Assembly (NCBI GenBank): GCA_026770585.1
Contig: MU646342.1
Span: 683,774 to 701,771 of the forward strand
Direction: 5' to 3'
Length of the DNA stretch: 17,998 bases
Source of the DNA: Baffinella frigidus
Taxonomy: Eukaryota; Cryptophyceae; Cryptomonadales; Baffinellaceae
The position numbers and the translations under genes are program-made. Below the pieces are notes generated by a model, which saw only the letters and a program-made list of their open reading frames with translations, was not told where the DNA came from and ran no database searches. This document shows, piece by piece, positions 13,149-17,998 of this stretch (positions are counted from its first letter, which is position 1; each line of letters begins with the position of its first letter).

Positions 13149-13253
13149 TATCCCTTAAGTGGCCAGGCCCCCAAATTTGCGGGCCAAGAGGTCCTAGGCA
13201 GGTCCTAGGGCCCTACGGTAGGGCGTATGCGCCTACTGGCCACTTAAGGGATA
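13149..13253. mobile_element. TATCCCTTAAGTGG palindromic element, copy 1
   Basis: tatcccttaagtggccagg at the left is inverted (ccacttaagggata) at the right. Core agaggtcctaggcaggtcct, ccctacggtagggcg. It lies inside a larger broken TACAGGGG element whose right end is at about 13270-13303. Confidence 0.78.
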
Positions 13254-13345
13254 CGTCTGGGCAATTTGACCAGGCCGTTTCTTATGAGCGAGGTACCCCT
13301 GTAGATGACGAACGTGGCGCACCCCCCCTAGGACCACCGTAGGGC

Positions 13346-13450
13346 GATCCTTTAAGTAGCCAGGTGGTCAAATTTGACCACCAAGAGGTCCTAGGTAGGT
13401 CCTAGGGTCCTACGGTAGGGCGTAGGAGCCTACTGGCCACTTACGGGATA
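13346..13450. mobile_element. TATCCCTTAAGTGG palindromic element, copy 2
   Basis: gatcctttaagtagccagg to ggccacttacgggata, with inner palindrome ggtggtcaaatttgaccacc. Diverged ends. Confidence 0.75.
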
Positions 13451-13507
13451 GATAGGCCTACTGTAGGGTCCTAGAAGGTGGTTCGGCAGCTACAGGGGTT
13501 CGGCGGC

Positions 13508-13611
13508 TATCCCTTAAGTGCCCAGTAGGCTCATACGCCCTACCGTAGGCCCCTAGGACCAGCCTAGGACCTCAGGCCCCCAAATTTGGAGGCCTGGTCA
13601 CTTAAGGGATA
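13508..13611. mobile_element. TATCCCTTAAGTGG palindromic element, copy 3, inverted
   Basis: tatcccttaagtgcccagta to tcacttaagggata; its core runs in the opposite orientation to copies 1 and 2 (cgccctaccgtagg first). Confidence 0.77.
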
Positions 13612-13730
13612 GGGTTACCTCACTCATAAGGATCGCCTCTCAGCGCGCCGGGCAGGCTCGCACATGATGGGATAGTGTCGGACCCGCCTCAGGAGTGTCG
13701 TGAGGTAGGCCTCTCGATGCCTAGAGAGGG
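13612..13730. repeat. Direct repeat, left copy (about 118 bp)
   Basis: gttacctcactcataaggat, cgcctctcagcgcgccgggc, aggctcgcacatgatgggat, ending ctctcgatgcct. It recurs at 13975-14095 with few changes. The intervening 13954-13972 holds an inverted copy of acatgatgggatagtgtcg. Confidence 0.85.
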
Positions 13731-13974
13731 TCCACACGGTGGACTACGAACCTTTCACCAAAAGTCAACTTGCCTCACGAAGTTGACTTTAAGGATTTTC
13801 TGGTGCAATTTGGTCACGTAACACCCTGAATTCAAGCCCCGTCGAAACCTTGGTAGCCCACTGGTTGGCAAGGCATCGCCGGCGTTCACGACCCGCCGGC
13901 GTATATCCCGGCCAGCAAGTTCACGACCCGTGGTCGATCATCGCCTCTCATACCGACACTATCCCATCATGTAC
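13731..13974. other. Spacer between the direct repeats, with small hairpin
   Basis: aaaagtcaactt/aagttgacttt forms a hairpin at about 13760-13791; gacccgccggcgt and gacccgtgg near 13890-13935 are small repeats. No gene is visible. Confidence 0.6.
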
Positions 13975-14095
13975 AGGGTTACCTCGCTCATAAGGATCGC
14001 CTCTCAGCGCGCCGGGCAGGCTCGCACATGATGGGATAGTGTCGGGCCCGCTTCAGGAGTGGCGTGAGGTAGAGGCCTCTTGATGCCTCCACCAA
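13975..14095. repeat. Direct repeat, right copy
   Basis: Same sequence as 13612-13730, preceded by tacagg, so the unit probably began as a TACAGGG-ended element. Confidence 0.85.
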
Positions 14096-14107
14096 CCCTT
14101 TCCAAAG

Positions 14108-14241
14108 GACCAAATCGACTGATTTCGACCTGTTCCCAAAAGTTGATTTTGTACCAAGATTGGGACTTACGTTCATACAGCGGGGTCGAATCGAGCCCGC
14201 TGCCCCTTAAAATCTGGGGTCCGAAAATCGACGATTTGGTC
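14108..14241. mobile_element. Inverted repeat with gaccaaatcg ends
   Basis: gaccaaatcgactgatttc at the left; the right end reverse-complements to gaccaaatcgtcgattttc. The end motif matches that of the element at 5786-5914. Confidence 0.6.
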
Positions 14242-14344
14242 TTTCTTTGTGGGTTGGTGGCTAGAGAGCGGGTCTAGGCATCGCCGGCCCACCAAGGCTT
14301 CTTGACGCTTCCGGATCTGCGATCCAGGTACAGGGGTTACTCTC

Positions 14345-14452
14345 GAATACGGACACGCAGATTCCTACGGTAGGGAATACGGACACGCACCGCCCTAGGG
14401 TCCTACGGTAGGGAATACGGACACGCACCGCCCTAGGGTCCTACAGTAGGGC
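14345..14452. repeat. 38-bp tandem repeat
   Basis: gaatacggacacgcaccgcc units start at 14375 and 14413 (period 38), with a shortened unit at 14345. Confidence 0.85.
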
Positions 14453-14485
14453 TAGTCCTAGGAGCATGGGACCACCCTGGGGACG

Positions 14486-14608
14486 GTGTGTGTGAGAGAG
14501 AGAGAGAGCGAGCGAGCGAGCGAGAGCGAGAGAGCGAAAGAGAGAGCGAGCGAGCGAGAGAGAGAGAGAGAGCGAGCGAGCGAGAGAGAGCGAGAGAGAG
14601 AGCCAGCG

Positions 14609-14642
<34 letters not shown>

Positions 14643-14665
14643 TGTGTGTGTGTGTATGTGTTCGC
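14486..14665. repeat. (GA)n/(GAGC)n/(GT)n compound microsatellite
   Basis: About 180 bp of GA and GAGC repeats bordered by GT repeats. It opens long Arg/Glu/Ser-rich frames in several phases, which are an artefact of simple sequence. Confidence 0.95.
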
Positions 14666-14750
14666 GAGTGACCCCTGTAGCGTCAGAGGTCACTCTGTCT
14701 GGGTAAGGGCAAATCGGAAGCTTCCGGATCTGCGACCCAGGTTCAGGGGT

Positions 14751-14925
14751 TACAGAGGTACCTCGCTCATAAGAAAGTGCCCCCCCCCAGGACCAACGCA
14801 GGGCCTACCTCGCTCATAAGAAAGTGCCACCCCCTAGGACCCTACAGTAGGGCTATGCCTAGGGCTCTACGGTGGTCCTAGAGGAGGGGGCAGTTTCTTG
14901 TGATCGAGGTAAGCCTGTGCAGGGG
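14751..14925. mobile_element. TACAGGGG-family palindrome, nested copy 5
   Basis: Two successive left ends (gaggtacctcgctcataaga at 14755 and cctacctcgctcataagaaa at 14804), one right end (tttcttgtgatcgaggtaag). Confidence 0.7.
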
Positions 14926-14998
14926 TTGCTCGAAATTGATGACACGCACCGCCACTAGGGTGGTCCTATGCTCCTAGGACAAGCCCTGCTATAACCCC
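14838..14998. repeat. Segment duplicated at 17545-17702
   Basis: ccctacagtagggctatgcc through ctcgaaattgatgacacgca, ctaggacaagccctgctata. The same order and spacing recur at 17545-17702. Confidence 0.8.
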
Positions 14999-15080
14999 TT
15001 AAGTGGCGAGGCGGTCAAAATTGACCCCCGCTAGGTCCTAGGATGGTCCTAGGGCCCTACGGTAGGGCGTATGAGCCGAC
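14990..15080. mobile_element. TATCCCTTAAGTGG family, copy 4, right end lost
   Basis: ataaccccttaagtggcgag, ggtcaaaattgacc, then aggtcctaggatggtcctag and ggtagggcgtatgagccgac, without the terminal cttaaggg arm. Confidence 0.65.
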
Positions 15081-15202
15081 TGTTCCACCGCGCTTTCCGG
15101 ATTTAGGCTTCCGACGCAGAAGATAGGGGTGTATATGCTATTTTGGGCATACAACGATGCTAACTTACGCCTTTTAATGTGGACAGATTCTGCACGAGGA
15201 TG

Positions 15203-15384
15203 GGGATTACTTGACGTAGTACTCGGCAGGGTTTTGTGTGCAGGGTGAAGGGTGTAGGGTAGTGTAGGGTGTAGAGTGTAGGGTGTAGGGTGTAGGGTGT
15301 AGGGTGTAGGGTGAAGGGTGTAGGGTGTAGGGTGTAGGGTGTAGGGTGGTTAAGGGACTAGGGATTACTTGACGTAGTACTCGG
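15203..15384. repeat. Telomere-variant array (GGGTGTA)n flanked by 24-bp direct repeats
   Basis: About 15 TGTAGGG-type heptamers occupy 15242-15350. A perfect 24-bp sequence beginning gggattacttgacgtagtac lies on both sides (15203-15226 and 15361-15384). A wider pair, tgttccaccgcgctttccgg, lies at 15081 and 15391. Confidence 0.8.
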
Positions 15385-15470
15385 TGGTGCTGTTCCAGCG
15401 CGCTTTCCGGATAACAACCTGATCCGGGAACGTGTTTAGGTTCGATGAAAAGGTCTAATTGTACTACGAG

Positions 15471-15675
15471 TTGGACGAAGGTTAATCATGGCCCTGGCTG
15501 AATTAATAACGAACCGGATAACCACCTGTGAGTTCAAACACCGCTCACCTTCTTCATTCAGGCCGAGGCGTGAGAGCAGACGTTCAAACACCACTCAGCT
15601 GAGCGGTGTTTCAACGCACAGGTTGTTATCCGGTGCGTTATCAATTCAGCCAGGGCCATAATTAACCTTCGTCCA
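15471..15675. mobile_element. Fold-back element, 205 bp
   Basis: ttggacgaaggttaatcatg, ccctggctgaattaataacg, ccggataaccacctgtg are inverted on the right. The centre holds ctcagctgag and the caggccgaggcgtgagagca segment also seen at 12790. Confidence 0.78.
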
Positions 15676-15726
15676 AGCTGAGCGGTGAGGTTTGTTGAAG
15701 TCAAGCACGTGCGGTTTGTTGGAAAA

Positions 15727-16096
15727 TGACTAAACCGGGCGGGATGCGTACCGGGAAAAGCTCTATTCAGTCACAAACATTCGCACGTGGGGGGGGGGCA
15801 ACATTCGTGGCCACGCCAGTTTGCTAGCGGGAAGATTTTGCCAACGTCAACCCTCAAACAAACCGTCAACTTTTGAATGGCATGAGAGCGCCAATCTGGC
15901 GTGTTCGGATCCTCAATTCGACAGTTTGTATAGGGGTTGTCTTCAAACAAATCTTCCGGCTAGCAGTGCAGTGCGAACCCCCCACCCGCGTGCGAATGTT
16001 GCCCCCCCCCCGCGTGCGAATGTTGCCCCCCCCCACGTGCGAATGTTTGTGACTGAATAGAGCTTTTCCCGGTACGCATCCCGCCAGGTTTAGTCA
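15727..16096. mobile_element. Large fold-back element, 370 bp
   Basis: Arms of about 150 bp: tgactaaaccgggcgggatg, gtaccgggaaaagctctatt, cagtcacaaacattcgcacg, a G tract, then gctagcgggaagatttt; all inverted to the right. The right arm holds three gttgcccc...cgtgcgaat units against two on the left. Single-copy centre about 15870-15920. No transposase. Confidence 0.82.
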
Positions 16097-16136
16097 TCAT
16101 CCCGGTGAAAAACAGGCCCGGGTTAGTCGAGAGTGG

Positions 16137-16240
16137 TCTTCTTCTTCTTCTTCTTCTTTATTACTCTCGATACAGGTCCTAAATGAGGCCCTTGAGCCTT
16201 GAGTTGAGTGACACAAAAGTCTATGCGCCTTAAGAAACGG
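16137..16240. repeat. Dispersed repeat with CTT tract, copy 2
   Basis: Matches 2935-3045 ((CTT)n, tattactctcgatacaggtc, ccttgagttgagtgacacaa). It is followed at 16300-16317 by aaggttcgaatgccggg, a B-box-like motif without a clear A box. Confidence 0.7.
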
Positions 16241-16339
16241 GCCCGCCTCAGAGACAAAAGCTATAATGGCTCCAGCGTCAAAGAGAGTGGTAGGAGATGC
16301 GAGCAGAAGGTTCGAATGCCGGGCAAAGTCTGCCACGTG

Positions 16340-16480
16340 GAACCCTAAACCCCAAGCCAACCCCCTAACACCTAACCCCTAAACCCCCTGAAAGGGGTTA
16401 GGTTACCCGAGGATTGCCGAGCCCGAAACCCTGATCCTCAAACTCTAACCCCTAACCCCGAAACCCCATGCCCCTAATCC
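16340..16480. repeat. Degenerate internal telomere-like repeats, C-strand
   Basis: Variants of CCCTAAA (aaccctaaaccccaag, cacctaacccctaaacccc, aaccccgaaacccc) in the same orientation as the terminal telomere. Confidence 0.8.
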
Positions 16481-16518
16481 TAACAACAGAGAGGGGGAAG
16501 ACGACCGGGTGGTTGTAC

Positions 16519-16866
16519 GTTCAGGGTTCAGAGTTCAGGGTTCAGGGTGTGGGGTGTGGGGTTCAAGGTTTAGAGTGTGCGGTGTGGGGTTTCAAGGGTT
16601 AGGGTTTGGGGTTTAGGATGGGGCGCAGACGTCAATCTGGTTTCCCGAGGACATGGCGATGCATGGTACACCTGCACAACTCTTGCTCTACCTCTACCTC
16701 TACCTCTACCTCTACCTCTACCTCTACATTTACCTCTACCTCTACCTCTACCTCTGAACTCTTAACACCGACACCCTAAACCCCTAACCCTGAACCCTAA
16801 AAACTTAGGATGGGTGGGGCGCAGACGTCAAGCTAGTTTCCCGAGAATAGCGCGATATCCACACAG
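16519..16866. repeat. Mixed telomere-like arrays, (TACCTC)n and gcgcagacgtcaa repeat
   Basis: G-strand variants (gttcagg, gtgtgggg, ggtttagg) at 16519-16620; (TACCTC)n at 16686-16755; C-strand variants at 16768-16800. gcgcagacgtcaatctggtt follows at 16623, with further copies at 16819 and 17060, each next to a telomere-like array, so the composite unit has repeated three times. Confidence 0.78.
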
Positions 16867-17336
16867 CGGGCTACGAAGGGATTTTCGACCCATATCGGGC
16901 CACCTTTCCGTTACCTTATCTGTAGGAACCCCCCTATGTCCCTACGGATTGCCTACCGTAGGGTCCTAGGTCTTATCGTTTAAGGGTCATTAAAACCCCC
17001 TTCGAAGTCCGCTGTGTGGCATAGGGTTTCGGGTTTCGGGTGTAGGGTTTTGGGTGTCGGGCGCAGACGTCGAGTTGGTTCCCTGATGACATCGCGATGT
17101 CCATGGCTGTCTCGTAGTCCGACTGCCTCTCCACCCTGCCACGCGAATCGGTTAGGGCCAGCAGCGAGCTTGTTACACTCGTTGACGCTTGTAATTTTTT
17201 TCACACTCGTTCGCGCTTATACGCGCTGGTAAGCTGTTGTATTACTGTTGTATTAAGTTCTGTTGTATATAATAGGAAAATAGTGTTTCGCAGGGATCAA
17301 AGTGGACTCGTAGTCTGACTGCCTCTCTACCCTGGA
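16867..17336. other. Subtelomeric sequence with dispersed motifs
   Basis: taggaacccccctatgtccc and ccgtagggtcctagg (16924-16970) match a motif at 2193-2240; gggtttcgggtttcgggtgt at 17025-17058 is telomere-like; tcgtagtccgactgcctctc (17112) and tcgtagtctgactgcctctc (17309) form a direct repeat pair. No gene is visible. Confidence 0.65.
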
Positions 17337-17488
17337 TTAGGGTTTATGGTTTGGGGTTTAGGGTTTATGGTTTGGGGTTTGGGGTTTGGGGTTTGGGGTT
17401 TAGGGTTTGGGGTTTGGGGTTTAGGGTTTAGGGTTTGGGGTTTAAGGTTTGGGGTTTGGGGTGTAGGGTTTAGGCTTTAGGGTTTGTT
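17337..17488. repeat. Internal telomeric array, TTTAGGG/TTTGGGG, G-strand
   Basis: About 21 heptamers, mostly TTTGGGG with interspersed TTTAGGG and TTTATGG. The orientation is opposite to the terminal telomere at 1-95. Confidence 0.9.
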
Positions 17489-17544
17489 TCGGAAGGACCT
17501 CAGTACCTACAGTGCGTGCGTCACCTGATGCGGTCACGGATGCG

Positions 17545-17702
17545 GACCCTACAGTAGGGCTATGCCTAGGGCCCTACGGTGGTCCTAGAGGGGGGAGCAG
17601 GTTCTTATGATCGAGGTAGCCCTGTACAGGGGTTACTCGAAATTAATGACACGCACCGCCACTAGGGTGGTCATATGCTCCTAGGACAAGCCCTGCTATA
17701 AC
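17545..17702. repeat. Duplicate of 14838-14998, including half of a TACAGGGG palindrome
   Basis: ccctacagtagggctatgcc, gtggtcctagaggggg, ttatgatcgaggtagccctg, ctcgaaattaatgacacgca, ctaggacaagccctgctata. Confidence 0.8.
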
Positions 17703-17879
17703 CGGAGGGGGGTCGAATGCCGGCGCCGTGTTGGTGTTAATGAAGGTCTCTCTCTGTCCTGAAGGAAGGTCAAGGATGAAAGATCTCTGTCTAGTGTGAG
17801 GGAGGGAGACTGGATAACGGCACCGCCGTATTCATAGTCAAACGGACCTACAGTTGTAGGTCGCCGTATTCATACCTAA
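17703..17879. other. Unassigned spacer before the satellite
   Basis: Contains gaaggaaggtc and gagggaggga purine runs and a pair of cgccgtattcata motifs (17825 and 17862) around cctacagttgtagg, a short palindrome. The catagtcaaa motif at 17835 anticipates the satellite that follows. Confidence 0.55.
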
Positions 17880-17998
17880 GACTTCATAGTCAAAGGAGGG
17901 ATACCGGATTTGACTTCATAGTCAAAGGAGGGATGCCGGATTTGACTTCATAGTCAAAGGAGGGATGCCGGATTCGACTTCATAGTCAAAGGAGGGAT
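17880..17998. repeat. 32-bp satellite repeat, continues past the window
   Basis: Four unit starts (gacttcatagtcaaagg) at 17880, 17912, 17944 and 17976, period 32, very little divergence. Each unit junction contains tttgact-tcat-agtcaaa, a 7-bp stem with a 4-nt loop. Confidence 0.93.

Noticed and set aside
13149-13611. Regularly spaced palindromes resembling a CRISPR array
   Set aside because: The units are about 100-bp hairpin elements in mixed orientation, with no short identical repeats and unique spacers, and the setting is eukaryotic.
14433-14706. Overlapping Arg/Glu/Ser- or Leu/Ser-rich open frames
   Set aside because: They are produced by the GA/GAGC/GT microsatellite, which lacks stop codons in several frames.
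15821-16060. 79-codon frame within the large fold-back element
   Set aside because: It is made of the inverted arms and G/C-tract repeats and has no protein-like composition.
16255-16320. A tRNA gene ending in ggttcgaatgccggg
   Set aside because: Only a B-box-like motif is convincing; no A box at the right distance and no cloverleaf could be drawn.
16577-16765. 62-codon frame ending in Leu-Pro repeats
   Set aside because: It comes from the (TACCTC)n microsatellite and degenerate telomere repeats.

Overview
The window is the left end of a eukaryotic chromosome. It opens with about 13.5 units of the plant-type telomere repeat (CCCTAAA on this strand, TTTAGGG on the other) and is otherwise made of a many-exon gene and a repeat-rich subtelomere. 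GC-rich exons, compact GT-AG introns, plant-type telomere repeats and introns made from short inverted-repeat transposons suggest a unicellular alga; pelagophyte-like stramenopiles fit, but haptophytes, cryptophytes and green algae cannot be excluded from sequence alone.

Positions 105-11221 hold the 3' part of one + strand gene for a WD40-repeat (beta-propeller) protein, reconstructed here as 13 exons (741 residues visible). Almost every exon encodes exactly one WD40 blade, begins with a GTG or GTA valine codon right after the AG acceptor, ends in a codon just before GTGAG, and is phase 0 at both ends, so the gene is a tandem array of interchangeable exon-intron units. Six exons carry an extra Cys-rich insert (C-x-C then Cys) ahead of the WD40 core. 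The telomere begins only 9 bp upstream of the first visible exon, inside what looks like an intron, so the start codon, promoter and earlier exons are missing: the gene was cut off by chromosome breakage and telomere addition, or the assembly joins telomere to it.

The introns (0.14-2.1 kb) share an ancestral core and are swollen by transposable elements. These include seven non-autonomous inverted-repeat elements with T(T/A)ATC-like ends and 4-bp target duplications, a SINE-like family with a (CCTAAAGGA)n tail, and several long hairpins. One inverted-repeat element (7727-7876) sits inside a coding exon. Its GGTT target duplication supplies a GT donor and completes an AG acceptor, so splicing would remove exactly 154 bp and restore the reading frame. 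An uninterrupted duplicate of the same exon at 8120-8194 shows the empty site. This is an introner-like, intron-creating transposon and the main result.

Positions 11222-17998 contain no credible gene. They hold palindromic elements with TACAGGGG ends and CCTAGG-rich cores, a second palindrome family with CCTTAAGTGG ends, large fold-back elements (15471-15675, 15727-16096), microsatellites, degenerate internal telomere-like arrays in both orientations, and a 32-bp satellite that runs off the right edge.
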